From Ustulina deusta (lineage: Eukaryota > Ascomycota > Sordariomycetes > Xylariales > Xylariaceae): a DNA stretch of 64,000 nucleotides. How positions within the stretch are numbered: the stretch's first letter is position 1; every line of letters starts with the position of its first letter. A model generated the notes under the pieces. The model worked only from the letters and a program-made list of their open reading frames with translations, made no database searches and had not been told where the DNA came from. The position numbers and the translations under genes were made by a program. Shown here in pieces: positions 11,162 through 23,140 of the stretch. Location of the stretch: the NCBI GenBank assembly GCA_023159155.1, contig JAJNNX010000002.1, forward strand, positions 2,046,001 through 2,110,000. The letters are read 5' to 3'.

Positions 11162-12979
11162 AATTGCATATGGATGGGGGGTTTCGCATGGCGTCTGGGC
11201 ATTGGGATAGAAGAAACATAGTCGTTCTATTAATGGTTATTAGATACAAGTCAAAAACTGCACATAAACGCTTGTCTGACCTATCCTATCCCGTGTGGCA
11301 GAGGCCATGTGGCAACTCTCCCCTCTACTGCTCACAATGCTTAATGTTTTAGTCTTCTAATGTAAATAAGTTTTTTTGAGTCGCTCGCTACGTGCTCTCG
11401 TTCCTTTGTGTAATGATTCGGCATCTTGCTTAGATTTATAGATGGTTTATATACCGGTTTCTGATTTTGCTTGTTGCTGAGGCTTGAGCTTTGAACATAA
11501 TATGCTTCACTTCTAGAGTGCGAGGGCTCTATCACCATAAATCTAGTCCTCCGGCCTGCGAAGTCTCTATTTGATCTCAGGTCGTCGTTCTAAATGCTAA
11601 CATGCATGTTTTGAAACTATTTTTCTATCCTTACCTAATCAAGGCTGGAACAAACACATGTGTGCGGCTGACATGACGTCTGGTTGTGAATGGTTGAAAT
11701 TGAACTACTACCTGGATAGTGCTTGAGATTACCTCATGGAGCATCTGCCTCGAATTACGGCCCGCTAAGGGAAGGATCTACAGAATCAAGTGATAGTCCC
11801 AAATAGCCAGACTGTTGGAGTGAGATGTTCCCTAGCCCAGGCTCAAACCAATGCCCGGGGAACCAGGCTTAAAAGTTGATGGAAAGCCTCCATCAACCTC
11901 CCCAAAACAACAAACAACGTCGGACAATGGCGGTCACAACAAAAAGTGCGAGAAATTGCCAAGGGGCGTCAAACCCGTGTAACTGCATCGCGCGACAACT
12001 TAGGCGCGCTATCGGGTATATAGTGTGACGTTGGGTGACATGACGACAGAAAGCCCCTCATTTAGTGAGTGGGAGGTCTCCCGGCGGATCCGGTGCCTGG
12101 TATAAGTCCCTCCATAGGTACAGTATGTTACTCGCAGATATGCTGTCGCCGAGAGGGGCCGAAAATGACCGATGACTCAATGGGCCCCTGACAGAGTCGC
12201 GTTTTTTCGTGCGTCGGCGGCGCCCACGTCTGCCGGTGCATACCATTGGACAGCAGCGTAGCATGGAAGAAGCATCGAAGGCGCCGGCACGTGTCCAGCA
12301 GAGGGAAACAGGGGCAACAGGGGCAACAGGGGCCACAGGGGCCACAGGGTGCATGCCGGAGGCAGACAAGGCTGCAGGCGAAAGAACCATCCATTCATTC
12401 ATTCTCTGACAGGCGTTATGCGTCATGCAGCGAAAGCCCGAAGCGGCGAGCTGGTCTGACTGGATTCGGTGGTGCCTCCGCGCGCTTTGTAAGCGGGAAA
12501 TTGAAAGCGCAGAAGGCGTGATTCATCGGGCCATCATAGGCGGCCTGCACCTGCACCTGGCCATAACACAACAAACAGCCATCGGGCCATCCGGAAACAC
12601 AGCTAAAAAGCGGACCTGACTGCACCAGCGAAGCTGCCGGCCGCCTGCACAGGCGCTGCACAGGCGCACAGCGTGAAACTCTATTGCCGTGTGCACATAA
12701 GACTCGCCATCGCGCCGCCTCTGCCGTGGGGGGATGTCTTCTGCCGTTTACTTCCTTTGTTCTCCCCTATGTCCGCCCGCTAATAATACCTACCTATTAA
12801 TCGTAATGACGAATGCGTAACTGAGTCCCATCAATCACTGCCGTCAACGAACGACGAAGACCTAAGGGCCGCGGTTCTCCCATCACACTCACTTGTCTCC
12901 TTGGAGTCGCGTGCTTACGCGAAGAGGCTGCTTTGGAGGGCTTCTATAGGGCTTCTATAATACGACGCACTCGCATCCA
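11162..12979. other. intergenic, with a 9-bp minisatellite
   Basis: The first part is the 3' flank of the wall protein gene. The rest should hold the promoter of the methyltransferase gene at 12980. Small frames around 12058-12521 on both strands exist only because a 9-base tandem repeat (12305-12350) is open in several frames. I find no supported gene here. Confidence 0.5.
12305..12350 (+). repeat. 9-bp tandem repeat (AGGGGCAAC/AGGGGCCAC)
   Basis: Four to five tandem 9-base units, two of AGGGGCAAC followed by two of AGGGGCCAC with partial units at each end. In translation it gives a collagen-like Gly-Ala-Thr run on one strand and a Pro-Val-Ala run on the other, but no gene structure supports either. 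Probably a short intergenic minisatellite. Confidence 0.8.
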
Positions 12980-14375
12980 ATGGCCACGGCAACGGCGGTT
13001 CCCCGCACACCGGCACAGCAAACGCCTGACACGAAGACGTTCGCGCTGGGCGGCCGGAATGACAGCAGCGACAGCTCGCGGACCAGCGACATCAGCTCTG
13101 AGAAGGTCAAAATAAGAGGACAGGCCGCCCGGAAATCCCCAGCCCAACAGGAATATGGAGGTGGTTATGTGGTCGACCGCTCGGCCTCGCCCAACCGACT
13201 CAAGACCTTTCTCAAGGCCTTCAAGCACATTCGCGATCTCAGCCCCCAGCAGGTAGACGACTTCATGGCATCGTATGAAATTTACAACCTGGATTGGGCC
13301 GATGAAGACGCCATGCTTGCCGCGTTCGGTCCCAACTACCAGCAGCGCGTCGGGCAATGTCTGACAGCTTATTACTCGGTGATCAATCACCTCTGCAGCC
13401 TGGGCGACGTGGAGAAGATGTACATACCGCCGCTGATGGATAAAAAGGCGTCCGTACGGGATAATCAGCTGCTTTGTGAAGAATCGATTGCCAGGGAGAT
13501 TGGCTTGAAGCCGGGAATGAGAGTCCTTGATCTGGGGTGTGGTCGTGGTCGAGTCGCTGCGCATATGACAAGCTTCAGCGGAGCGCAAGTGACTGGACTT
13601 AACAGTGAGTAATAGTTCCATCTGTTATCCGCCCACCGCAACCGACTTCGCAGGGAACACATGCCGTTCTGGCTAGCCATACGTTCTAGGCATTTCGTCT
13701 ACTTTGAATCCCTCTGCATTTGTTTCCCCGCAAAAATTGATTACTGATTTTTTTTGGGATATTGCAGTCGACGCGAACCAAGTCGCCCAAGCCAAGGAAT
13801 TCAATCAAAAATTGAACTTGGGCAACGAGTTCATAATTCATGATCAAAACGATCTACCTCTCCCCTTCGCGGATGAATCGTTTGACGCCTTTTACGAGAT
13901 TCAAGCACTCAGCCTCTGCAAAGACCCATCGGCCCTGTTTGGGGAGATATATCGAATACTGAAGCCTGGGTCCAAGTTCTTGCTTATGGACTGGGTCAGC
14001 CTACCCGCCTACGACCCAGAGAACCCTATACATACCTCACTCATGAGGCGAGTGAAGCCATTAATCGGCGCTGTTGGAACACCGACCCCAGCGGGCTTCG
14101 AAAAGGCCCTACAAGACGCTGGCTTCACTGTGACACGCTCCGATAACCCCAGCATCGACGGTTTACAGGCAGGATTGATAGATAAAGTCGATATATACTT
14201 CCGCTCGGTACGCAAGCTGATCAACTATCTGACAAAGTTGCACGCCCTGCCACAGCACTTCAAGACCCTATTTGATAGACTATGCCTAGACGGACAAGCA
14301 TTCGTGGAAATGGACAATATGCGCCTCATCACGACCACATATCGAATTGTTGCCGAGAAGCCCTTAAAGGCATAA
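12980..14375 (+). CDS. SAM-dependent methyltransferase, sterol 24-C-methyltransferase-like
   Basis: Two exons, 12980-13604 and 13768-14375 (410 aa). The donor GTGAGT and acceptor ATTGCAG join VTGLN to IDANQ in the middle of the methyltransferase fold. The SAM-binding motif I is VLDLGCGRG at 182-190, followed by an acidic strand end at GLNID (207-210). The C-terminal half keeps the layout of the Erg6 family (EIYRILKPG, then DWVSLPAYDPENP, then a C-terminal sterol-methyltransferase region). The usual HAP-containing segment after motif II is not kept, being replaced by IQALSLCKD. There is no transmembrane segment. It is therefore a relative rather than clearly the housekeeping C-24 methyltransferase of ergosterol synthesis, and may act on another sterol or lipid substrate. 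The start at 12980 is the first ATG of the frame. Confidence 0.85.
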
Positions 14376-15188
14376 TCTTGATGCCCGTAAATGCGGGCAA
14401 CATCAATACACACTCTCTTTCGCTGCTAACTCGACACCATCCCTCATTTCTATACCCTTTAACCATTGATACAAGAGAAAGACTCGGTGTTGCATAGAGA
14501 GTATGGATGCGGCTAGAGAAGGCGCTGTACAATAGAAGATTGGAGGGATATTCAATCCAAGTGAATCCCAAAGTTAGTTAATATCTTATTGAGCTACCAC
14601 TTCTCACATTCAGACACCCGTGATTGAACTCAAAAAATTACTGATAAAGTCACACGCTTTGAGAGGGCGGCGTCGGCTGCTCCCCGTTTGGGGAACAAGA
14701 CAGTGTATTTCCACTACGGCCGTACTCTTTCCCTAATGACCAGCTGTCTCATGCTCAATACTTTTACCAATTATGAAAAGCTCATACACTAACTAGTTTA
14801 TTTTCACGATCTGTTTTGAGAATTGACATCCGCTTGCAGTGCACTGTTGTTGCAAAAGGCCTAGCTCAGAAACCCAGCAACAAAGGCGCGGGTACCTCAG
14901 CCAAGAGCTCCCGCACGCAGAAAAGCCATGTTTTGGTCTTGGTTGAGAGGAATTTAGGGATACGTGAAGTCGTCCTCGCTATTGAGTGTGCTGCAACCTA
15001 GCGTTAGGATGCGTGACGCCAGAGATGTCTACGCCTCAATACCTTTTCACCGGGACATGAGATCCTCCCGATGTGAGACACCATTGCGAATTCTAGAGAC
15101 GAATGTTCGAGTATAGAGGCACAAAGAAGACGAGGCACATGTAGCAATGTTACTAATTGAGAAGCTCTGAGACGTTAGCGCAGTCTAC
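14376..15188. other. intergenic
   Basis: Spacer between two plus-strand genes. It is moderately AT-rich with only frames shorter than 82 codons. No repeat or RNA gene seen. Confidence 0.5.
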
Positions 15189-17342
15189 ATGTCAAGATCA
15201 CTTCAGAGAGACATGACCTCGGAAGGAACAACGCGGCCGGCGACGCCAGCCAACCCTGGCATTAGACGACAATCTACTAATATTATATTACTAGGTGGTG
15301 GTGTGGACAGTGACGATGATGAAGAGGGGGGGACTCCTCTGACGGAAATTGCAGCAGCGCTGTCTCTCGACGACACCAATACTGAAGCTTCAAGACGCAA
15401 TGGTGACCAGCGAAACAAGCCTGATAAAGTTGCGCAGGAGACACCACTGCACCGCTCCACACCAAAGAGTGTGCTCAACGCGAACCGTATCCTCGACTGG
15501 CTTCTTGGGCGACATGTTTATTCGACCCCGGAAGATTTAACAAACGACGCAGGATCTCGGAGACCGGAGCATAAACGAGATATAGATGACGACTACTTCG
15601 ACATCGGAGATGTACAAGATATCTGCCCAGCATGCACAACGCCATACTGCCAAGCCATAGACTCCATACCCTTCAAAAGCAGCCTAAAGCTGATGTACAA
15701 CGACCCAATGTCAGAAAAGTGGCTCATCGGAAACAAATTCGTCCTACACGAGGCCGTAGACGATCACCCTGAAGATGAGTACGTGCCACTTGTCGAGGCT
15801 TCCCGGGCACTCCAGACATTGGCATGCAATGTTCCCATGCCCAAAGTCCGGGAAGGCTGGAAAGAGAACGGCAAAGTAGTCACCATTTCAGACGCTGTCC
15901 CCGGCGAACGGCTCTACGACATCTGGTGGGATCTATCGAACGAGGAGCGGGAGCACATCGCCGCACAAGTCGCCCAATACGTCGAGGCCTGGCGTGCCAC
16001 CGACCTCGGCCGAATCTCGGGCCTCACAGGCGGGCCCGTGCACCACCACGACAACCTCCTCGGCCCGACGGCGGAGGAGGAGGAGGGCTTCGGCCCTTTC
16101 GGGTCGGACCTCGAACTCTGGCAGGCCATCGAGGGACGGCTCGAGAAGAAAGGGGTCGTCGAAGCCACGATCCACCTGCTACGGGATCGCATGCCCGCCT
16201 CCGCGCCCTGCGTCCTCACCCACGGCGACCTCTCCAGCGCCAACATCATCGTGCACGGCGGGGAAGTCGCCGCGATCGCGGGGCTCGAGCACGCCGCCTC
16301 GCTGCCCGTCTGGGCCGAGGACGTCGCCATGCGCTTCTGCAGCTGCCCCGAGGACGAGCAGTGGAAGGCCACCCTAGTCAGTCCCCTGGAGTCTTTTATT
16401 CCCCCCCCCCTTTTTTGGCATATCTCAGAGCCCTAAATCGCCTTCACGGGCATTTTCTGCTCCTGCCACTCCTGCAAGCGCCCGAAACCCTGAGTAATCC
16501 TTACTATATAAGTGGACATTATTTGACTCCAAGTGTTATAACAGAGCAGACACACGCGGAGCCACCACCACCGGGCCGCGCTGGACTGGTGGGCGCTCTG
16601 GACGGCCGCGGAAGACGCGGATCCCGCCGACGACGAGCGGTTGTTGTCGCCGCTGAAGACGCGCTGTCGCCGCTGGGAAAAGACAGAGGCCATCTTTGGC
16701 CCGCCGTTCCGGTCCATCTGGCCCGGCCACGACGACGGCGGGCCGGCCGAGCGCCCGAACTTCCAGACGGCCGGGGCCGTGCCGAGCGACGCCTCGTGGG
16801 GATGCAGCGCGGACGGGGAGGACGGGCGACGCGGCCTGGCGCCCTTCCACCCGGCGCAGCGACAGCACCACCACCACACGCTCGCGACCTCGGCGGACGG
16901 CGCCGGAGACGCTCTGCGGTCGCCGGAACGGAGCACGGCGGATGGACCCGCGAGGACCCCCCTCGCATCGAAGGGGCTCCGGCCGTTGAGTCTGCCGGCG
17001 CTCGCGCTGTCTTCGGGCACGCTGCGCGGCGCGGACGGGACTTGGATGATGCGCGAGGAGCCCGGTGCTGCTGCGGCTTTGGTCTCGATCCGCGAAGACG
17101 GGGCGGTTCGCGCCAAGCGGACGTCGATGTTCGGGAGGAGTCGCGGCGCGCCGGGCTCGCTGTATGCTCGGCTCAGCGCGGCGTCTGCGGAGGCTCGGCC
17201 CAGGCGGCATGGCCGGAGCAGGTCGGAGGAACGGAGTTGGCTGGGTGGTGGTGGTGGTGGTGATGATGATGTGCGGGTGGATGCGAGTCGGAGGCGGCCG
17301 CAGAGTATGCTGCAGCCGTCGGTTCGGCGCGATGGGGGGTAA
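15189..17342 (+). CDS. APH-type phosphotransferase domain protein with GC-rich tail
   Basis: Two exons, 15189-16376 and 16545-17342 (661 aa), with donor GTCAGT and acceptor TAACAG in phase 0. The join leads into ALDWWALWTAAED, typical of the segment after the phosphotransferase core in fungal members. The aminoglycoside phosphotransferase-like fold spans about residues 150-420. The catalytic loop HGDLSSAN is at 345-352, with Asp347 and Asn352 present. The next metal-binding position, usually (I)DWE, reads AGLEHA, so this Asp is missing and activity is doubtful. The N-terminal 100 residues are polar. The last 200 residues are low-complexity, rich in Arg, Ser and Gly, with a glycine run followed by DDD. 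Exon 2 has very high GC, which also creates long meaningless frames on both strands at 15.8-17.3 kb. The substrate is unknown. A second start four codons downstream of another Met (MTSEGTT) is possible. Confidence 0.78.
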
Positions 17343-17752
17343 GTAAGGATGGAGGGGGCGCCGAGGGCGAGGGGGGATTGACGGGTGCTTTTGCTGGGCG
17401 AGAGGACGATTTGGGATCTGCGAGGTGACGGGGCCGGATCTGTCTATCGTTGAGGGGAATGGGTCACGGGAATCATGGGCGGCGAACGACCCACGGCTGG
17501 CTCATCTGGAACATTTGGGTCTACGCTGATGGCGTGGTACTGATTCATTTTTGCCATGAATGTGTGACTATATCACTTTAATGGTAATGTCGGGACTAGA
17601 GTCGTTGGTAGGGTAAATGTTCAATTCTCTATCTCTATCTATACCGGATTACGCCATCCCAAGTGAACCACATTCATTCACAGCCCAGTCGCGCCCTCTC
17701 CTCCCACGAGTACCAGAAGCCCTGTTCCCGAGCAGAACATTCGTCACGACTA
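17343..17752. other. intergenic, convergent 3' ends
   Basis: Lies between the 3' end of the phosphotransferase gene (plus) and the 3' end of the secreted-protein gene (minus). It should hold both polyadenylation regions. Nothing else seen. Confidence 0.5.
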
Positions 17753-18418
17753 TCAAGCCATGTCCATGGCAAAGTCAGCCGCGCCCTAATAGGAATCTAG
17801 AGTCAGTAATTACCGGGTACGATAGCGGATATGAGGGTTTGGGGGTCCGGCAAGGGTAGAAACCCCTGATCAAAGGGGCATCGGAGATTCCGGTGCACTG
17901 ACCTTGTATACGGTTTCGTTCTCGCTGCCAACCAGTTCCTGGGGGAAATCGCTTGGCGCCCATTCGTGGAAACCAGCGACCGAGGGACCCGAAGACGGGG
18001 TGTAGATCGCGACGATCCGATAACGACCCTCGGTGCCGGGTTGAGAGGGGTCCTGGCGGAATTGCCAGCGAACAGCCGGGTTGTCGCACGGAGTCTGCGC
18101 GACGTCGGGCAGCTTTGATCCCGAGGTCTTGTCCGAGTAGCTGCAGTGCGTGTTGACTACCCCGGCGATTTCAAGGCCGTAACCAATCCTTCGAGAACCA
18201 TTCGAGTTAGTTTAAGGTGAATTGCTTCGGCGTTGTCTGCGTGGAGTCGAGGAGGTGAATGTGTGATGGGATGTATGGATGACTTACGCAGCGCCGTTGC
18301 CGTTTGCATCCGTGCTCGCGCTGAAACCGCTGATCGTGGCTTGTGTGGTCTGTCTCTGTCTAACAGGTGTAGCCGTGACGCAGAGGAGGACCGTGGTAAG
18401 GGCGGCGAGATACTTCAT
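17753..18418 (-). CDS. small secreted protein, unknown family
   Basis: Three-exon model 18418-18288, 18188-17903 and 17785-17753 (149 aa). Donors are GTAAGT and GTCAGT, acceptors CGAAG and ATTAG, and all phases close. The start is MKYLAALTT, the core of a signal peptide of about 18-20 residues (LAALTTVLLCVTATP). An upstream in-frame Met would bury the signal. The mature protein has just two cysteines (THCSYSD and TPCDNP), compatible with one disulfide, and a conserved-looking stretch GFHEWAPSDFPQEL. The third exon is only 11 codons (GAADFAMDMA). If the second intron is kept, the frame instead ends at 17870 after VSAPESPMPL, again giving 149 aa. I do not recognise the family. It could be an extracellular structural or host-interaction protein, but no function should be assumed. 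Confidence 0.68.
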
Positions 18419-20930
18419 GTTTTCTCTTTGTATGAATGCTGGCAATGAATAGGTGCGATCTAGTTTAAGGTGCCCAAAGCTGCCGATGTAATTCAACCGA
18501 GAGCTACCTAAAATGCTAGCTAAGGTTGGAGTATTTATACACGTCCTTCTCGTATTGTCAACAGGTGAGCCATCGCGTGTTGGCGAGGTGCTCCCGTCAA
18601 GTCACTTCTCGGCACCATCCTCGTACAGTGAACAATCAAGTGCGACGCTACGAATGACGGCATCGCCGCTGCCGAGAGCAGCGGCTCAGCTTATACGCAA
18701 GGGAGACAGACGTAGGGCCGAATACGAAGGCCAGTTCGTTGGTCGTTTTATAGGACTCTGTAGATGTGCTGACGCCGGCGACGCCCGGGCGAGGAGAACC
18801 GCCACGTGATTGAGGCCTGAAGAGATGCTGCGAGAATGTGCCACATCTTGGCTGATCACCTACCTGTCACATCTCCTCTCGTGACAATGCAAAATCCTCA
18901 TACGTCGTCATTAGCGTAGTTCGTATTTACTTATTTATTTATTTTTGCTTGAATTTAGCTTCCAACAAACATGTTCGTTGCTTGGCATTCGCCTCCTTTT
19001 GTGTGCATTGAAGTTGTAAGGCCTAAAGTAACAGGATAGGTAGGGGCCCCTATTGACGCGTTAATGTATTATGTAATAGATGTAACGAGCGGAGAACTCC
19101 CAGATCAAAAACACTATGCTGATTGAAAACAGCGAGTACCGTATCACTCTGGTCGAAAACAAGGCAGGAAAACATGGCGCTAGAAAGGGTTCATTAAGTG
19201 ATGAGACATCGAACAAACTTTCCGGGCTGGATAACGTCGACGAATATCCGAAACAAGTAATTGTTTGGTGCGGCAACAGCTAAGGCACTCAACCCTTCAA
19301 CATGGACATGATGTCTCGAAGGATTTGCTGGTATTTAACCCTGGATACCATCCACGATGTATTAGACAATCACATGATGAATTGTCATCCTAGGCGAAAA
19401 AAAAAAAAAAAAAAGTAGACGAGCTCGTTTGGAAATGGCCAGCAATAAGTACAAATACGATTGGCGCTGTCGCACGAAGCGTTGTGAATCTTTCTTCGTT
19501 TTCCTAGAAGTGTACTACCTAGGTAGAATTAGAGCATGAAATGCAGGAGTTGTTCACAATGAGGGGTTACTTTTCTAGACTAAATACCTACAACTAATCT
19601 AGATACTTGGATAAGCAGTACCTACCTAATCAGGTAAGCTCTCTAGGTGATGCAGCAGTGAATCTGCAGTGAAGAAGAAGGTGATGATAGGAAGGTGTTA
19701 GCGTACACTGGTCATTGTGGCTACCTGTAAGTACCTTGCAGTGCCTAAAAAAAAGTCCCATGCGTGTTTTTTCAAGGCCGAAATGTTGTCGTTACATAGA
19801 GTACAATTTCTGCCTTAATGCAGAAGTATAAAAAATAAAATAAAACCTATTTTCTAAAAGCCAACCTATCCCTTAATATAAAATATTTTTTTCAATTTAT
19901 TTAGTTCTAAAACCTGCTAGATATATTGCTTTCTGTAGTGAAAGTATTTGAACCGTAGGTAACAAAGAACGCACGGGACTTTTTTCGAGTGACTATAGGT
20001 AGGTGCTTCCCTTTACGCTAAGGAGGTGTCTAACAAATAGTGTTCGTGTACAGATAAGTCGTATCTAAATAGTAGTAAAGGCTAGGGTGGCCCGTGTCCT
20101 TCACTCGTCAGGAGATAGTGTGGGATAAATACCTGGCCTACCTGATCTTGTACCTCGCTTTCATAGTTCGTTATATCAAGTTTACGTCGCTCAGAGGATA
20201 CGCATCAGCCACCAACATGGACGTGATAAGCTGTAGGTATTTCACAGAAGGTAACATTGAGGGTGGCTAGGAGACGAATAATGCTCAGAGCAGCCCCGAC
20301 AACGGCGAATGGCGGTGACCAGGTATTTCATTCATTGTCCTTTCGGAACCCATTCGGAGCCCTTCCAAAGACTTGTCTCCATCAATACCCCAGACGCTTC
20401 CCGATGATCCATGTCGAAACTACCCCAATCAAATGCCGAGAACATCGACATGCTGGTCCCTAATATCAAGTATGATGTAAGCAAAATGCATGCAAATCCC
20501 TGCACCTCACACGCATTTCAGCGCCCATCAGCTTGGGCACCCAAATCTCTGTCCACCCCCGCAGCAAAGGATATCATGATTGGCTATAACCCCAACTTCC
20601 TGGAGGCTTGCTGGAGGCTTGCTGGGTCGAGAGGAGGCACGCGGAAAGCTTGAATGGGGTTCAGTGCAACGTAATGATCGCATACAGCAGGTGAGGCAGG
20701 GATTGCGATGTGTCCAGTTCGAACGAAGGGCAGTGCTATAGCGGTGAATAAATAGTTGGATAAGAATGGTCACGAGATAAGCGTTCTTTGTACTGGCTGA
20801 ACAAACAACGGCTGAAATGTCTGGGTTAGGGATCCCTTAAATACAAACGGAAGAACGCTGAATAAAACAACACAACAGGCCTTTTCCGCCTTCCTCTCGA
20901 AGCGTAAGCCCAAGCGTGCCGTCCTTCGCA
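18419..20930. other. 2.5 kb gene-free stretch, AT-rich in part
   Basis: No supported gene. It contains a run of 18 A at 19397-19414, a perfect 12-base palindrome CTACCTAGGTAG at 19515-19526 with neighbouring ACCTACC words to 19650, and a strongly AT-rich part at about 19820-19930. The right end is the promoter of the ACS transporter. Frames of 60-98 codons lack domain character. I looked for transposon remnants and found none I could support. Confidence 0.5.
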
Positions 20931-22637
20931 ATGGCAGAGCAGGAATCAACCGCCGACGTGGAGAAGCAGAGCCAGGTCCTCGCCGAGGAACACGAGGGGC
21001 TACATGCCAAAGAGACAGTCGCTTCCGCGGCCCTCGACTCATCCGCGGCGGAGAGAGCTCTTCTCCGGAGACAAGACAAACGCATCATTCCTCTGAGCGC
21101 GTCGATTTACTTCCTGGCCTACCTAGATCGGTCCAACATCGGCAATGCAAAGGTTCTCAACTCGTCCACGGGGAACGACATGCAGACGGAGACGCACACC
21201 ACCAATTACCAGTTCACCATCGCTTTGATGATCTTCCTTATCGGCTACTTCCTATTCGAGGTCCCCTCCAACATCCTCCTGAAGAAATTCCGACCGTCTC
21301 GATGGTTGGCTTTCCTGATGGGCTCTTGGGGCCTGATTACCATCGGTGTGGGGGGTGTTCATAGCTACGCACAGATCACCGGTGTCCGTTTCCTACTCGG
21401 CGTGTTTGAAGCGTGAGCCTTTTACTTATCCAACCGTCCCGCTTCCGTGGGAAGCACGATGTGCTGACTTCACCGTCGCAGCGGACTCTTTCCAGGTCTG
21501 GTCTACTACTTAACGTTCTGGGTGAGTAATGCCGCTTGTCTGCTGGAATTATCAGCACATATGGTCAAAGATTTGACAACGGTGGCAAAACTTCTAAATC
21601 GCCTAGCAGTTTACACTAACCCCTTTCCCCTTCTCATAGTACAAGACGGAAGAACGTAGTGTACGGGTTGCCTTCATCCTGGCCAGTGCTACGCTCGCGG
21701 GCGCCTTCGGTGGCGCCATAGCTTACGGCGTGGGTCATATTAACGGAGTCCGTGGATTATCTGGGTGGCGCTGGCTGTTCATTCTCGAGGGCATCCCTTC
21801 CGTTCTGTCATCGCTATTCGTATGGTTCCTTCTTCCAGACTATCCGGAGACATCCAAATGGCTCTCGTCGAGCGAAAAGGAGCTTGCGACACAGCGTCTC
21901 CTCGTCGATGGCTCCAAGGGGTCAGCCGCTGGTGTCACCTGGAAAGACGCCAAGGAAACCTTGACGGACTGGAGGCTGTACGGACATTATGCAATTTACT
22001 TCGCCGTCTCGCTTCCTTTCAGCTCGCTATCCCTCTTCACGCCTTCGATCGTCGCAGGGCTCGGATACAAAGATCTCCACGCGCAGTTGTTAACAGTCCC
22101 TCCTTGGGCTATTGCTTACGGTATGATTCACAGAGAGACCAGGTTGCTCCAAGACTAATAAAAACAGTGATATCGATCCTCAATTCATGGTCAGGAGATC
22201 ACTTCAATGCTCGCGGCCTCCATTGCGCGGGTGCTGCGACCGTGGGTGCTGCGGGCTTCCTGGCATCGGCTCTCTTGCCGCCGACTGCTTATGCAAGTCG
22301 ATACGGTACACTAATCGTAGGCACATCGGGCGCATTCGCATGTATCCCTCCAATGTTGGGTTGGCTCACCTCCAACATGTGGAGCACCGCATCGATTGGA
22401 CTAGCCGTCGCTCTGAATGTCAGCATCGGGGCTGGGCTGGGCCAAATCCCCGGGGTTTGGATCTACAAGGCCAATGAGGCTGAACTTGGGTATCCAACGG
22501 GCCATGGCGTCAATGCTGCCATGTTATTCTTCGTGGCAATTGGCGCCGTATGTCTCAGATTTTTTTATGGCGCCAAAAACAAGCAGATTATGAGGTCTGC
22601 CTCTGAGGGCACTGCGCCTAGATTATACGCACTGTAG
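20931..22637 (+). CDS. MFS anion:cation symporter (ACS/Dal5-type)
   Basis: Four exons, 20931-21412, 21482-21521 (40 nt), 21640-22120 and 22168-22637 (490 aa). All splice sites are GT-AG and all phases close. The start is the ATG of MAEQES. The family feature DKRIIPLSASIYFLAYLDRSNIGNAK opens the first helix. The segment across the exon 1-2-3 junctions, FEAGLFPGLVYYLTFWYKTEER, is the hallmark of the anion:cation symporter family (allantoate, nicotinate and related carboxylate transporters). About 12 transmembrane helices are expected, with hydrophobic blocks visible throughout. The protein should sit in the plasma membrane and import an organic anion with protons. The substrate is not readable from sequence. 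The secreted feruloyl-esterase-like gene starts 500 bases downstream on the same strand, so an aromatic carboxylate is a possible cargo (inference). Confidence 0.92.
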
Positions 22638-23140
22638 AGGCTTAGCTAGGCTTTCCGTTTGGTCAGGTTTGTCAGCGCGTTAGCATGCTATAGTAACAAT
22701 TGTGCTAGAAACTATGTTCATTGGGTAGGCTAAATAGTAGGCAGAAAGAATCTTCCGCATCCTTAACGGTTAAGGATTACTACCTTTGTAAGCCTGGTCT
22801 TAAGTTCACGCCCGTGAGATATTTGAATTTAGATAGACAGTAGGTACCCAATCTCAACAGGCGACCTGCCTCAGAGTCCCAATGCTGCTCCAAAAAGGCA
22901 AGGATCTCCAAAAAAAAATTATTAAAACCTGCATGTGACGGTACCACGGGTTGGGTACAGTATGAAATGTGCGTTTTATAACACATATAGCCGGGCTGCA
23001 TAGCGTATATGACGAGTCGGCTTATAAGGAAACCATCATCCCGTTATCCGGGAATTGGGGTAGAAATAGAGGTAGGGTGCCAGTTCTCCCATTTTGTGAC
23101 CCTGTGCGCGATCAAGTTACCCCAAGGCAGACTCTCGAAA
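22638..23140. other. intergenic
   Basis: Spacer between the transporter and the esterase, both on the plus strand. It holds the esterase promoter. An in-frame extension of the esterase reading frame reaches back to 23009 but encodes no signal peptide and is probably leader sequence. Confidence 0.5.

Noticed and set aside
10302..11210. 302-codon frame overlapping the wall protein gene
   Set aside because: Repeat-derived shadow in another frame (Ala/Leu/Pro-rich). The main frame has a signal peptide, ordered repeats and a GPI signal.
12209..12426. Collagen-like Gly-Ala-Thr peptide or Pro-Val-Ala peptide
   Set aside because: Both come from the same 9-bp tandem repeat read on opposite strands. 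There is no supporting gene structure.
15824..17263. Long plus-strand frame of 479 codons, and minus-strand frames of 224-227 codons at 16433-17210
   Set aside because: They are Arg/Pro-rich, low-complexity translations of GC-rich exon DNA. The phosphotransferase frame carries the conserved motifs and proper splice sites.
19820..19930. RIP-degraded transposon in the AT-rich stretch
   Set aside because: The stretch is short and has no recognisable element. A dinucleotide index over the region would be needed to claim RIP.
23009..23140. Upstream start of the feruloyl esterase
   Set aside because: The extension would bury the signal peptide that begins at 23141. A secreted enzyme needs that start.
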